This document shows positions 1-8,429 of a DNA stretch of 64,000 bases, piece by piece; within the stretch, counting starts at the first letter, position 1; each line of letters starts with the position of its first letter. This DNA comes from Bacillota bacterium. GTDB lineage: Bacteria > Bacillota > Clostridia > Oscillospirales > Acutalibacteraceae. A program made the translations under genes and the position numbers. The notes beneath the pieces are model-generated. The model saw nothing but the letters and a program-made list of their open reading frames with translations, did not search any database and was not told the origin of the DNA. Location: assembly GCA_021769885.1 (NCBI GenBank), contig JAETSA010000002.1, forward strand, positions 1-64,000, read 5' to 3'.

Positions 1-50
<50 letters not shown>

Positions 51-302
51 ATTGTATTAACACGATTCCGCAGAACCGAATCAATCATTTTCTAAAGTGC
101 TGTTTAGCTCTTTACTTTTTTGTGTATCCCTTGCCGATTTAATCGGTTTGGAATTACTGTTCGTACTTTCGTACGTTAAAACTCTTTATGAATCTTCTCA
201 GACTCACTCAGAATCTCGGGTTCCTTTTTTCGTCGTTGTTTAATTTTCAAGGTTCGAGACTTGCGCTCTGTGGCGTTTCGGTTTTGCCCTCTCGCCTTAG
301 CG
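51..302 (-). other. rRNA operon leader (pre-16S)
   Basis: This 250-bp stretch separates the rRNA promoter from the 16S start and has no gene. Near 255-235 it reads CCTTGAAAATTAAACA on the minus strand, the kind of sequence typically found ahead of 16S genes in Firmicutes, where it takes part in antitermination and processing. No other feature is visible. Confidence 0.7.
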
Positions 303-309
303 CTCCGAT

Positions 310-338
310 ATAATATCAAAATCGCCGACAAATGTCAA
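310..338 (-). promoter_or_regulatory. rRNA operon promoter
   Basis: On the minus strand a perfect -35 TTGACA (338-333) is followed by a 17-bp spacer and a TATTAT -10 (315-310), placing the transcript start near 302. A near-consensus promoter at this spot fits a strong rRNA promoter. Confidence 0.85.
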
Positions 339-429
339 CACTTATTTTCAAAAAAGTTTCAATTTTTTTCGGGTTTTTAAAACGCCGCCGGGTGTTTTTG
401 ACAAGGTGCATAAAAATATAATTTGACAG

Positions 430-458
430 TTGAAATTTATGTGTTTCCTTGTTATGCT
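430..458 (+). promoter_or_regulatory. promoter of the candidate small RNA
   Basis: TTGAAA (430-435), a 17-bp spacer and TATGCT (453-458). The predicted start near 465 lies just before the first of three hairpins that end in a strong terminator. Confidence 0.5.
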
Positions 459-463
459 ACCCT

Positions 464-630
464 TTTCCGCAAAAGAAAAGAAACGAACAAACTGCACCGT
501 TCGATTCTTTGTCGGCAATGTTTTATTTTGCATACAGCAACTTGCTTTTGCTGTATGTTGAGGATGAATCGGATCAGGTATTATAAAAGGACTGTTTCTG
601 CAATAACGGAAACAGTCCTTTTATATTTAT
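464..630 (+). ncRNA. candidate small RNA, three stem-loops and terminator
   Basis: No convincing ORF lies here, but three stem-loops follow one another: AAAGAAaCGAAC/GTTCGaTTCTTT (477-488 with 499-510), CATACAGCAA/TTGCTGTATG (531-540 with 548-557) and a 16-bp stem (585-600 with 607-622) leading into a T-rich tract at 619-638. The last is a classic intrinsic terminator. A plausible promoter ends at 458. The fold is not that of 6S, tmRNA or SRP RNA as far as can be judged by eye. A terminator without an upstream gene supports a short untranslated transcript of about 160 nt; function unknown. Confidence 0.5.
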
Positions 631-638
631 AATTTTTA
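585..638 (+). terminator. intrinsic terminator of the candidate small RNA
   Basis: Sixteen-base-pair stem (AAAAGGACTGTTTCTG at 585-600 with its complement at 607-622, one G-U pair) and six-base loop CAATAA, followed by TTATATTTATAATTTTT. Confidence 0.85.
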
Positions 639-639
639 G

Positions 640-960
640 TTTTGCAGGCAAATGCGAAATGTCTTGATTTGTTCGGGCGGGGTTCGGGCGGACGTTACCT
701 ATCTTGCTATTGACAGTGGAAGTCCGCCCCTACGCGGGTCGATGCATTGCGTTGGGTTTGTGCAAAATTCGACCATGCGCGGGGCGCCGAGTCGTCGCCC
801 CCTACGGATTGCGTTTCACCGTTTCGTTTGCACAAATTTACAAGGGCGCTCGGGCGGATGAGGGCATCCGCCCCTACGGGATTGTGCCCGTTGGGTTTTG
901 CAGAACTTTGCGGGCGCTTCGTGAAGTGCCCCTACAGGTGTTGGAAACGGTCTTAAGTGT
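640..960. repeat. cluster of palindromic intergenic repeats
   Basis: GC-rich palindromes that end in CCCTAC(G) or CCCCTAC, for example GGGCGGATGAGGGCATCCGC followed by CCCTACGGG near 852-880 and GGGCGCTTCGTGAAGTGCCC followed by CTAC near 913-936. The same design recurs at 5630-5770, 21497-21522, 34970-35180, 35710-35915, 53890-54195 and 54890-55050. There is no gene in this stretch. Confidence 0.75.
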
Positions 961-975
961 CATTTCCTACAAGTT

Positions 976-1446
976 TCAGCTGCTTTTATTTTTTTCTAAA
1001 ATAGTTATACCTGTTTCGATTACCTTCAATGCGGTTTTGAGTTCATCCATGGTATGCGTTTTCAACAGGACTTCGGCAACTTTGGTCAGCTCTTTTCGGT
1101 CGTAGGCTTTGTGCATATCTGAAAGCTTTTGTCCGCTTTCCGTCACATAAAGGTGAATTGTTTTATGATTGCCGTTTTCTTTTTTCTTTTCAATCAAATT
1201 CTTTTTGACCAGCTTATTTATATTCTGAGAGGCGGCACTCAGTGTTCTGTTCCACATTTTTGAAACGCCGCTGACAGAAATCCCGGGATTGTCCGCAATC
1301 AAAGAAAGTGTATGGATCTGTGCCATATTCATTTTATCGCCGTTTCCGTAATCCCGTGCAGCAGAATACATATCATAGCTGTCTGAAACGAAAGTATAAA
1401 CGTGTTCCATACTTTCGGTTAATAGTTTTAAATCGTTTTTATGCAT
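976..1446 (-). CDS. MarR family transcriptional regulator
   Basis: A 156-residue winged-helix regulator of the MarR type. The DNA-binding core lies around residues 40-110 (helices before NRTLSAASQNINKLVKKNLI, then a wing rich in K and N), with dimerisation helices at both ends. I start it at the ATG at 1446 because GGAG lies six bases upstream; a longer in-frame reading would run into the preceding gene and has no better start. It overlaps the end of the upstream C26 hydrolase by 8 bp, so the two are probably coupled. It is the natural candidate to bind the twin TTAAG palindromes in the divergent promoter at 2182-2244. Ligand unknown. Confidence 0.85.
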   Translation of the reverse strand: MHKNDLKLLTESMEHVYTFVSDSYDMYSAARDYGNGDKMNMAQIHTLSLIADNPGISVSGVSKMWNRTLSAASQNINKLVKKNLIEKKKENGNHKTIHLYVTESGQKLSDMHKAYDRKELTKVAEVLLKTHTMDELKTALKVIETGITILEKNKSS

Positions 1447-2155
1447 TTGAATCTCCGAAGCTATTGGTTTGGCAGGCTGACACAAAGGCAGTGAATATTT
1501 TTCGCTGTTCGGCACTTTTTTTGCTCATATGCTCGGGATGCCATTGCACACCGATACAAAACGGATAGTTGCAAAGTTCTATTGCCTCAATATATCCATC
1601 TGCACTTTTGGCAGCCACTGTAAGCTCCGCGCCGACTTTATCAATTGCCTGATGGTGCATACTGTTTACATTTATGTTTTCTGTTTTCAATATGCTGTAA
1701 AGTATGGAGTCCTTATCAATGGAAACCCCGTGAATGCTTTCGGCTCTTGAAAAGAAATCCATATGCTTATATTGTTGTTTATCTTTTATATCCTGTAAAA
1801 GTGTCCCGCCTTTGTATACATTCAAAAGCTGTATCCCTCTGCAAATTGCCAAAACGGGTTTCTTTGTTTTGAGAAACGCCCGAAGAATGGCAGGCTCAGC
1901 GGCATCTCTGACTGCATTGGGCTTTCCGCATTTCTTATTCGGTTCTTGACCGTACAGCTGCGGATGGATATCCGCCCCGCCCGGCAAAAGCAGTCCGTCG
2001 CAGGAAAGAGCTTGTGCTACGGCTTTTTCTATATTGTCAAGCTCTATCCATTTTACGTCGGCTCCGGCGGTTTCCAGACTTTTTGTATACTTACTTTTCA
2101 TATATTTTCGGAATAAATCGTTTCCCATCTGCGGAATAGCAATCACAGGTTTCAT
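1439..2155 (-). CDS. peptidase C26 / gamma-glutamyl-GABA hydrolase family protein
   Basis: A 238-residue class I glutamine-amidotransferase-like hydrolase. The nucleophile motif AICRGIQL (Cys105), the LLLPGGADIHP stretch (56-65) and VQWHPE (His206, Glu208) give the full Cys-His-Glu triad. Relatives such as PuuD split gamma-glutamyl amide bonds in polyamine or amino-acid catabolism. It is the first gene of a leftward pair with the MarR regulator and is divergent from the PatB-fusion/permease operon, suggesting that all four serve uptake and breakdown of a sulfur-containing or gamma-glutamyl amino compound. The exact substrate cannot be read from sequence. Confidence 0.85.
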   Translation of the reverse strand: MKPVIAIPQMGNDLFRKYMKSKYTKSLETAGADVKWIELDNIEKAVAQALSCDGLLLPGGADIHPQLYGQEPNKKCGKPNAVRDAAEPAILRAFLKTKKPVLAICRGIQLLNVYKGGTLLQDIKDKQQYKHMDFFSRAESIHGVSIDKDSILYSILKTENINVNSMHHQAIDKVGAELTVAAKSADGYIEAIELCNYPFCIGVQWHPEHMSKKSAEQRKIFTAFVSACQTNSFGDSNA

Positions 2156-2181
2156 AATTCCACTCCAAATATTTTATATTA

Positions 2182-2244
2182 TTAAGCATCTTAACAAAAA
2201 ACGTTGACAATGTCAATAATGCGTGATATGATTAAGTTGCTAAA
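2182..2244. promoter_or_regulatory. divergent promoter with twin MarR-like operators
   Basis: Rightward promoter: TTGACA 2204-2209, 17 bp, TATGAT 2227-2232. Leftward promoter: TTGACA 2216-2211, 17 bp, TAAGAT 2193-2188. The two -35 boxes form the palindrome TTGACAATGTCAA. TTAAGcatCTTAA (2182-2194) covers the leftward -10 and TTAAGttgCTAAA (2232-2244) abuts the rightward -10, exactly 50 bp apart and both followed by CAAAAA. The layout suits co-repression of both operons by one dimeric regulator, presumably the MarR protein of this locus. Confidence 0.7.
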
Positions 2245-2306
2245 CAAAAAGGCAAAGGAGTTTGAATGCGCCTTTGTCTTTCATTTTTTATAAGGGGGAT
2301 TTACTT

Positions 2307-4091
2307 ATGAAATATGATTTTTCAAGTGTTCCCGACCGTTCAAAATGCGGTTCGTCCAAATGGAACAGTGCGAAGCACGCGTCTGTTGAAAATGTGCCGT
2401 TGTCCGTAGCGGATATGGAATTTCCTACCGCGCCGCCGATTGTGGATGCGATAAAAAATTTAGCGGATACGACGATTCTCGGCTATACGCAGGCAACAAA
2501 GGAATACTACGACGCCGTTTGCAGCTGGATGAAGCGCAGGCACAATTTCGAGGTGGAAAGCGAATGGATTCTCAACACACCGGGTGTTGTGGATGCACTT
2601 GCTGTGCTTGTGGATGCCGCTACAAAGCCGGGTGACGGCGTTATAATCCTTACCCCTGTTTACTATCCGTTTGATATGGCGGTGATTGCAAAAGGGAGAA
2701 AAATCATTTACAGTACACTCATCAATAACAATGGGCATTATGAAATCGACTATGCGGATTTAAGAAAAAAGGCAGGTATGCCGAAAGCAAAGGCACTGCT
2801 GTTCTGCAATCCGCACAATCCCGTAGGCAGAGTATGGACAAAGGAAGAATTGGTAAAGGTTGCGAATATCTGCTGTGATAATGATGTTTTCATTATTGAC
2901 GATGAGATTCACCACGACTTGATAATGCCCGGGTACGAGCATACCGTTATGGCAACCGTCAGCGAACGGGTCAAGGAACATATTGCCGTCTGCACAGCGC
3001 CGAGCAAAACCTTTAATATTGCAGGGCTTCAAGGGTCAAACATTATCATACCGAACAAAATTATGCGTACAAAGGCAAAAGCGTGCAGTATGCTGAATAT
3101 GCAGATGAATCTGAATATTGTTGCGTACACCGCCTGCATCGCCGCCTATAACGAGTGTGAAGAATGGCTCGACGAGCTGATCACCGTCATTGACTCGAAT
3201 GCAAAATATGTAGAAGGGTTTATGGCGGAGCATTTTCCTGAAATTAAAATCTCGCCGCTTGAGGGAACGTATCTGCAGTGGCTGGATATGCGGGCGCTCG
3301 GTATGACACATATTGAGCTTAGAAAAATGCTTGAAGATGCGGATATTTATCTCGATAACGGGGAGGTATTCGGCGAAAGCGGCAGAGGGTTTGAACGAAT
3401 CAATCTTGCCTGCGCAAGAGAAACGCTTGAAAAAACGATGCTTCGTTTTAAAGGCGCTGTGGAAAAGGTCAGAAAGGAATGGGAGATAAACGGCAAGCCT
3501 TATCACAAGACACTGACTGTCGGCACAAGCTTAGAAGAATTTATTTATGATTCGCCGAAAGGAATCGAGCAGAAGCTTGAAAACACCATTCAAAAACCGA
3601 CACTGATTGTATTTTCGCGTTACTGTGAATGCGAAATCTGCCGTGCCGTTTTGGCAATGCTCACAGCCGCCTATCCCGTCTTAAAACTGAAAGGGTATGA
3701 CGTGAAAGTCGTTTTGCAGTCCGATATGGAAACAGTCGCGCGTTATGCAAAAAAATACCCGTTTGAATTGATTGCCGATCCCAAAAAAATTCTTTACGAC
3801 AAATATAATGTTTTTGAGGCGGACGGATTTGTGCAAATGCTTGCAGGAGATAAGCTTTACGAAACCTTCGTCGGTAAAAATGTGAAAAAGCTTTTGAATA
3901 CCGATATGGTCAATTCGATTGCCTCCGCGTTGGACGGCGATGCAGAGAGCAGTGATGACGGACCGCGCCAAATGCAGTTGTCGGCATTCATTGCGGTGGA
4001 CAAAAATTTGAATGTTACCTATTCTCATTACTGTAAAACCGTTGCGGATTTTCCGAGCGCGAAAGAACTGTTATTAGATTTGAAATCATAA
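2307..4091 (+). CDS. PatB/MalY-type C-S lyase fused to a peroxiredoxin-like domain
   Basis: A 594-residue protein. Residues 1 to about 392 are a fold-type I PLP aminotransferase of the PatB/MalY (cystathionine beta-lyase-like) class: NPHNPVGRVW (168-177), DDEIHHDL (198-205) and the Schiff-base lysine in APSKTFNIAG (Lys234). Residues from about 405 onward form an extra domain starting near PTLIVFSRYCECEICR, with Cys440, Cys442 and Cys445, resembling the AhpC/TSA peroxiredoxin-like superfamily. PatB proteins are normally near 390 residues, so this is a fusion. ATG at 2307 follows GGGGGA; a longer reading from 2262 lacks a ribosome site. It is followed 25 bp later by an amino-acid permease. Confidence 0.85.
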   Translation: MKYDFSSVPDRSKCGSSKWNSAKHASVENVPLSVADMEFPTAPPIVDAIKNLADTTILGYTQATKEYYDAVCSWMKRRHNFEVESEWILNTPGVVDALAVLVDAATKPGDGVIILTPVYYPFDMAVIAKGRKIIYSTLINNNGHYEIDYADLRKKAGMPKAKALLFCNPHNPVGRVWTKEELVKVANICCDNDVFIIDDEIHHDLIMPGYEHTVMATVSERVKEHIAVCTAPSKTFNIAGLQGSNIIIPNKIMRTKAKACSMLNMQMNLNIVAYTACIAAYNECEEWLDELITVIDSNAKYVEGFMAEHFPEIKISPLEGTYLQWLDMRALGMTHIELRKMLEDADIYLDNGEVFGESGRGFERINLACARETLEKTMLRFKGAVEKVRKEWEINGKPYHKTLTVGTSLEEFIYDSPKGIEQKLENTIQKPTLIVFSRYCECEICRAVLAMLTAAYPVLKLKGYDVKVVLQSDMETVARYAKKYPFELIADPKKILYDKYNVFEADGFVQMLAGDKLYETFVGKNVKKLLNTDMVNSIASALDGDAESSDDGPRQMQLSAFIAVDKNLNVTYSHYCKTVADFPSAKELLLDLKS

Positions 4092-4116
4092 AGCATCATA
4101 AAACGGAGGAGAAATT

Positions 4117-5496
4117 ATGGAAAGCACAATAAAAGCAGAAAACAAAAAGAAGCTGGGGGTAGCCGAGCTGATGTGTTACGGCATAGGCAACTGTGTCGGC
4201 TCGGGCATATTTGTTTCTATGGGCAGCGGCATCGGTTTTACGGGACGCTCTATTCCCGTTGCGCTGATTGCCGCCTGTGCAGTGGTTCTTTTTGCATACG
4301 CGTATAAAACGATTATGGCAGGTATGTTTGTATTGCCCGGCGGCAACTACAGTCAGCAGGCTCTTCTGCAGCCGCCGCTTTTGGTTGGCGTGTCGGCGAT
4401 TTCTACTGTTTTTACAGGACTTGCTTTCGCTATGTATGCATTATCCATCGTGGAATATGCATCCACTGTTTTTCCGCAGATTACGCCGTACGGAAAATGG
4501 ATTGCGGTTGCGATTATTACAATATTTTTCATTACCACCTTCTTCGGCGGAAAATTTATGGGTAAATTTAATCTTATCCTTGTGGCTGTACTTTTGGTTT
4601 CCCTTTTGGTGTATGTCGTTGTAGGTCTTCCGCAGGTTGATTTCTCAACTGCCAATCCTTTGGGCGAGGGATATTTCAAGGGCGGCGCAACAGGGTTTAT
4701 TATGGCGGTTGCTATGATGAGCTTTGCGTGTCAGGGCGCAACCATGCCGATTGCGATGACGGCGGATGCCAAAGACCCGAAACGCAGTCTGCCGAAGGCG
4801 ATTCTGCTTGCTTCTTTCGTTGTAATGGCGATATATTGTCTGATTGGTATTGTTTCGGTCGGCATACTTCCCGTCGAACAGGTTGCAGATAAGAGCCTCG
4901 GCGTGGTGGCAAAGGAAATCTTCCCCTACGGTGTGTTCGTCGTGTTTATTATCGGCGGCGCTTGCTTCGCGATTGCCACTTCGCTTTACGGTGCGATTGC
5001 AAGCGTACAGCATCCGCTTATGGCAACGATTGAAGACGGCTGGCTTCCCGCTTTTCTCGGGAAGAAAAATAAAAAAGGCTATCCGTGGGTTATGATGCTT
5101 GTGCTTTATGTGATTGCGGTTGTGCCGATTTTTGTGAATATCGGCTTGCAGGATCTGATCTCTCTTATGATGATTCCTGTGATGGTTCTGAATCTCATCA
5201 ATAACATTTTGATGTTTAAGCTGATAAAAAAATATCCGCAGGCGTGGGAAAAAAGCTTTTTCCATATGCCGAAGTGGGCATTCTGCGTGACGATGGCTTT
5301 GGCGATTCTATGCGATTTGCTGATTAGTGTTGCGCTGTTCACCACGATGAAGTCCGGAGATCAGTATTTGATTATCATTATGATTGCCGTGCTTTTCGGA
5401 TACAGCTTTTACAGAATTAAAAGCGGCAAGGTGAATTTGAGCGATTTGGAACGTGCCAAAGCGGAAGCGGAAGAAGCCGCCCAAAAAAGTATATAA
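4117..5496 (+). CDS. APC family amino acid permease
   Basis: A 459-residue polytopic membrane protein with about twelve hydrophobic segments. The N-terminal GIGNCVGSGIFVSMGSGIGF is the glycine-rich substrate-binding helix typical of APC-superfamily transporters. A strong GGAGG lies upstream of the start, and the gene follows the PatB-fusion lyase by 25 bp, so the two probably form an operon that imports and cleaves a cysteine-conjugate or similar amino acid. The short C-terminal tail is charged (residues 440-459). Substrate inferred from context only. Confidence 0.87.
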   Translation: MESTIKAENKKKLGVAELMCYGIGNCVGSGIFVSMGSGIGFTGRSIPVALIAACAVVLFAYAYKTIMAGMFVLPGGNYSQQALLQPPLLVGVSAISTVFTGLAFAMYALSIVEYASTVFPQITPYGKWIAVAIITIFFITTFFGGKFMGKFNLILVAVLLVSLLVYVVVGLPQVDFSTANPLGEGYFKGGATGFIMAVAMMSFACQGATMPIAMTADAKDPKRSLPKAILLASFVVMAIYCLIGIVSVGILPVEQVADKSLGVVAKEIFPYGVFVVFIIGGACFAIATSLYGAIASVQHPLMATIEDGWLPAFLGKKNKKGYPWVMMLVLYVIAVVPIFVNIGLQDLISLMMIPVMVLNLINNILMFKLIKKYPQAWEKSFFHMPKWAFCVTMALAILCDLLISVALFTTMKSGDQYLIIIMIAVLFGYSFYRIKSGKVNLSDLERAKAEAEEAAQKSI

Positions 5497-5508
5497 TCAA
5501 AAATAAGA

Positions 5509-5546
5509 AAAAATCTGTATCGGCAAGAGCTGATACAGATTTTTTT
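5509..5546 (+). terminator. terminator after the lyase/permease operon
   Basis: AAAAATCTGTATC ... GATACAGATTTTTTT: a 9-bp core stem (5513-5521 with 5532-5540) extended by A/T pairs and ending in seven T residues. Confidence 0.9.
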
Positions 5547-5838
5547 GTGGGTATTTATTACGATTATAGGCTCGACGGGTCTTGATTGACCGTGAAAAGC
5601 AAACCAAGTCGCCGAGTCGTCGATCCCTACAGAGTATGGAATACACGCGTAGGGGCGCGCATCGCGCGCCCGCGGAATGGGCATTGCCCATTCCCTACGG
5701 ATTTATAAAATTCACTTCGCGTGCTCTGAATCTTCGGAACGACACTGGGGTCGTTCCCTACGGTTTTATCAAATGCACGCTGTGGGATGTGAGTTCCTTG
5801 CGCTTCTCAGAATAACAAAATACAGTTCTTTTTTGCAT
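5547..5838. repeat. palindromic intergenic repeats
   Basis: No gene. It contains GTAGGGGCGCGCATCGCGCG followed by CCCGCGG near 5650-5677, GAATGGGCATTGCCCATTC then CCTACGG, and GGAACGACactggGGTCGTTCC then CTACGG (5736-5762). Near 5790 is a degenerate copy of the CTTCTCAGAATAACA motif, related to one at 21550 and 35690. Confidence 0.7.
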
Positions 5839-6198
5839 TTATTTTTGAATATTCTTTTTCTCTTTATTTGCAAAGTATTCCATAATGCCTATACTAACAG
5901 CTGCTCCCCACAGTCCGAGTAAAAATCCGTATACCGTGTTATGCATTACCATAGAGAGCAACACATATATCAGCGCATAAATCAACGTCGAAAGAGAAAA
6001 TCTGCGTCTCCACTTCTGTTTATGCTTTTTGTATGCTGTACTTTTTATAAGCGTATTATATTCTGCGTAGTCTTTTGGCTGAATTGACGGAAATATTTTC
6101 ACGAAAACGCCTATATAATCCACAAAAGACAGGTATGCAACAAGCACGCATAACAACATACCGATACACAGCAAAGCAACAAACGCAGCAACTTTCAT
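5839..6198 (-). CDS. small membrane protein, function unknown
   Basis: A 119-residue protein with three likely membrane spans: residues 3-27, about 70-85 and about 90-108. A hydrophilic, lysine- and arginine-rich loop (YKKHKQKWRRRF) separates the first from the second. AGAGG lies upstream of the ATG. I recognise no family. It stands alone between repeat-rich DNA and araD, on the same strand as araD, 27 bp downstream of it, so it may be read through from the arabinose operon. Confidence 0.6.
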   Translation of the reverse strand: MKVAAFVALLCIGMLLCVLVAYLSFVDYIGVFVKIFPSIQPKDYAEYNTLIKSTAYKKHKQKWRRRFSLSTLIYALIYVLLSMVMHNTVYGFLLGLWGAAVSIGIMEYFANKEKKNIQK

Positions 6199-6225
6199 TT
6201 TTATCCTCTTTCTTCTTTTTCCGCT

Positions 6226-6921
6226 CTACTTCTTTTGCCCGTAGTAGGCGTTTGCGCCGTGTTTGCGCAGGTAGTGTTTGTCTAACAGCTCCTGCTGCAT
6301 CGGCGGCAAGTCAGGGTTCATTTGCAAGGCGTGCCAGCCCATAAAGGCAACTTCTTCCAACACCACGGCATTATGTACGGCGTTTTTCGGGTCTGTGCCC
6401 CAACAGAACGGACCGTGTGAATGCACGAGCACAGCGGGGATATCCTTTGCACTTTTATCTTGAAATGTTTCGACAATCACATTGCCCGTTTCCCATTCAT
6501 AGCGTCCGCCGATTTCGGCGGGCGTCATTTTTCTGGTGCAGGGAATTTCGCCGTAAAAATAGTCGCCGTGCGTTGTACCGAGGGCGGGAATCCCCCGCCC
6601 CGCCTGCGCAAAGGTCGTTGCCCAGCGCGAATGGGTATGCACAATCCCGCCGATTTCGGGGAACGCGTTATATAGCATGACGTGCGTATCGGTATCGGAA
6701 GAGGGATTCAAATCCCCTTCCACCTTTTTGCCCGTTTTCAAATCGACAACCACCATATCCTCCGCACGCATAGTATCATATTCGACACCTGAGGGCTTAA
6801 TCACCATTAACCCCTGTTCGCGGTCTACACCCGACACATTGCCCCAAGTAAAGGTGACAAGTCCGTGCTTCGGGAGCAACAGATTTGCTTCGTAAACCGA
6901 TTGCTTTAATGCTTCTAACAT
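6226..6921 (-). CDS. araD: L-ribulose-5-phosphate 4-epimerase
   Basis: A 231-residue class II aldolase-family protein, the normal AraD length. It converts L-ribulose 5-phosphate to D-xylulose 5-phosphate, the last step of bacterial L-arabinose breakdown. TWGNVSGVD (25-33), KPSGVEYD (42-49) and [11 protein letters not shown] carry the usual substrate contacts, and the zinc histidines lie in [11 protein letters not shown]. Third gene of a leftward operon after the FGGY kinase and araA, with AGGAAA ahead of the ATG. Nothing unusual. Confidence 0.96.
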   Translation of the reverse strand: MLEALKQSVYEANLLLPKHGLVTFTWGNVSGVDREQGLMVIKPSGVEYDTMRAEDMVVVDLKTGKKVEGDLNPSSDTDTHVMLYNAFPEIGGIVHTHSRWATTFAQAGRGIPALGTTHGDYFYGEIPCTRKMTPAEIGGRYEWETGNVIVETFQDKSAKDIPAVLVHSHGPFCWGTDPKNAVHNAVVLEEVAFMGWHALQMNPDLPPMQQELLDKHYLRKHGANAYYGQKK

Positions 6922-6932
6922 ACTTTATTTCC

Positions 6933-8408
6933 TCATTTCAGCTTCCACGCAAGGTCATTTAAAAACAGCTCACGTTCCAACGCGTCGGGCGTGGTATCCT
7001 TTGTGATATGTACAAATTCAATTTCCATCATCCGTGCCCAATCGCGCAGCATTTCGGGCGTTGCGTCATAAGTCAGCACGGTATGATGTGCACCGCCCGC
7101 TAAAATCCAGCATTCCGCACCTGTTCTGAGGTTAGGCTCCGCGCGCCACATCACGCGTGCCACGGGCAGATTCGGCATATCCAAAATCGGCTTTACCGCT
7201 TCGATATCCTGGCAAATCATACGCAGTCTGCCGCCCATATCCACAAGGCTTACGACACACGCTTTGCTTGCGTGCCCCTCGAATACCAGACGCGCGGGGT
7301 CGCCCTTGCCGCCGATACCCAACGGGTGCACTTCAATACGCGGACGCGCCGCCGCCACGGACGGGCAGACCTCCAGCATATGCGCGCCGAGGGAATACTC
7401 GTTGCCGCTTTCGAGGTGATAGGTGTAATCCTCCATAAACGCCGAACCGCCTGTCATCCCCTCTGTCATCGCTTTGATGACCGCCGTAAGCGCCGACACC
7501 TTCCAGTCACCCTCGCCGCCGTAGCCGTAGCCCTGCGCCATCAGACGCTGTGAGGCAAGCCCGGGGAGCTGTTCCATACCGTACAAATCCTCAAAGGTAT
7601 TGGAAAATGCTTTGCACCCCTCGCGGTCGAGCATTTTCTTCATCGCAATTTCTTCTTTTGCCTGATAGCGCACCGCCGCAAGATTCTCGGTCGCCATATC
7701 ATAAAGCGATTCGTACTCTGCCATCAGCGCGTCAACTTCCGCTTCGGTAACGGCGTTGATTTCTTCTACCAATTCCCCGACAGGCCAAGTATTCACCTGC
7801 CAGCCGAGTTTCATTTGGGTTTCGACCTTATCGCCCTCGGTCACGGCAACATTGCGCATATTGTCGCCGAAGCGCATCACCTTCAAGGACTTGGAAAACG
7901 CCACCGCCGCCGCAGAGCGCATCCAATCCCCAAGGCGAGAAAGGACATCGGCATCCTGCCAATAGCCCATAATCACCTTGCGCGGCATACGCAGACGCGC
8001 GGCGATAAAGCCGTGCTCACGGTCGCCGTGCGCCGCCTGATTCAGATTCATAAAATCCATATCAATTTCTTCATTGGGGATGGTGCGGTTGTACTGTGTG
8101 GCAAAATGGCAATACGGCTTTTGCAGTTTTTGCAGTCCGTCAATCCACATTTTGCTCGGAGAAAACGTATGCATCCAAGCAATTACGCCCGCACAGGTAT
8201 CCTGATAATTCGCTTCCTTGACCACATCGGAAATTTCTTCGGGCGTTTTCGCGGTCACTTTGTACACGATTTTGCAGGGCAAAACGCCGCTTTCGTTCAT
8301 TTTTGCCGCCATTTCTTCGGCTCTTGCCGCCACGGTTTCCAAAACCTCAGGGCCGTACAAAAACTGACTGCCGACCACAAACCAAAATTCATATTCTTTT
8401 AACTGCAT
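6933..8408 (-). CDS. araA: L-arabinose isomerase
   Basis: A 491-residue protein starting LKEYEFWFVVGSQFLYGPE, the hallmark N-terminus of AraA, which interconverts L-arabinose and L-ribulose using Mn2+. Typical inner stretches are CAGVIAWMHTFSPSKMWIDG and GGEGDWKVSALTAVIK; the metal ligands are the usual two Glu and two His residues, including the C-terminal GAHHTVL. GAGGAG precedes the start. It lies between the kinase (21 bp) and araD (11 bp). Confidence 0.97.
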   Translation of the reverse strand: MQLKEYEFWFVVGSQFLYGPEVLETVAARAEEMAAKMNESGVLPCKIVYKVTAKTPEEISDVVKEANYQDTCAGVIAWMHTFSPSKMWIDGLQKLQKPYCHFATQYNRTIPNEEIDMDFMNLNQAAHGDREHGFIAARLRMPRKVIMGYWQDADVLSRLGDWMRSAAAVAFSKSLKVMRFGDNMRNVAVTEGDKVETQMKLGWQVNTWPVGELVEEINAVTEAEVDALMAEYESLYDMATENLAAVRYQAKEEIAMKKMLDREGCKAFSNTFEDLYGMEQLPGLASQRLMAQGYGYGGEGDWKVSALTAVIKAMTEGMTGGSAFMEDYTYHLESGNEYSLGAHMLEVCPSVAAARPRIEVHPLGIGGKGDPARLVFEGHASKACVVSLVDMGGRLRMICQDIEAVKPILDMPNLPVARVMWRAEPNLRTGAECWILAGGAHHTVLTYDATPEMLRDWARMMEIEFVHITKDTTPDALERELFLNDLAWKLK

Positions 8409-8429
8409 AATAAGCTCCTCTTTTCGTAA

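Noticed and set aside
398-428. Additional TTGACA boxes at 398 and 423 as promoters
   Set aside because: No -10 box at suitable spacing (the TATAAT at 417 is only 13 bp from the first).
704-1105. 133-residue frame in the repeat cluster
   Set aside because: It is made of the palindromic repeats and runs into the MarR gene on the other strand.
7815-8402. Plus-strand frame opposite araA
   Set aside because: Antisense to a clear araA gene, no domain, no start signal.
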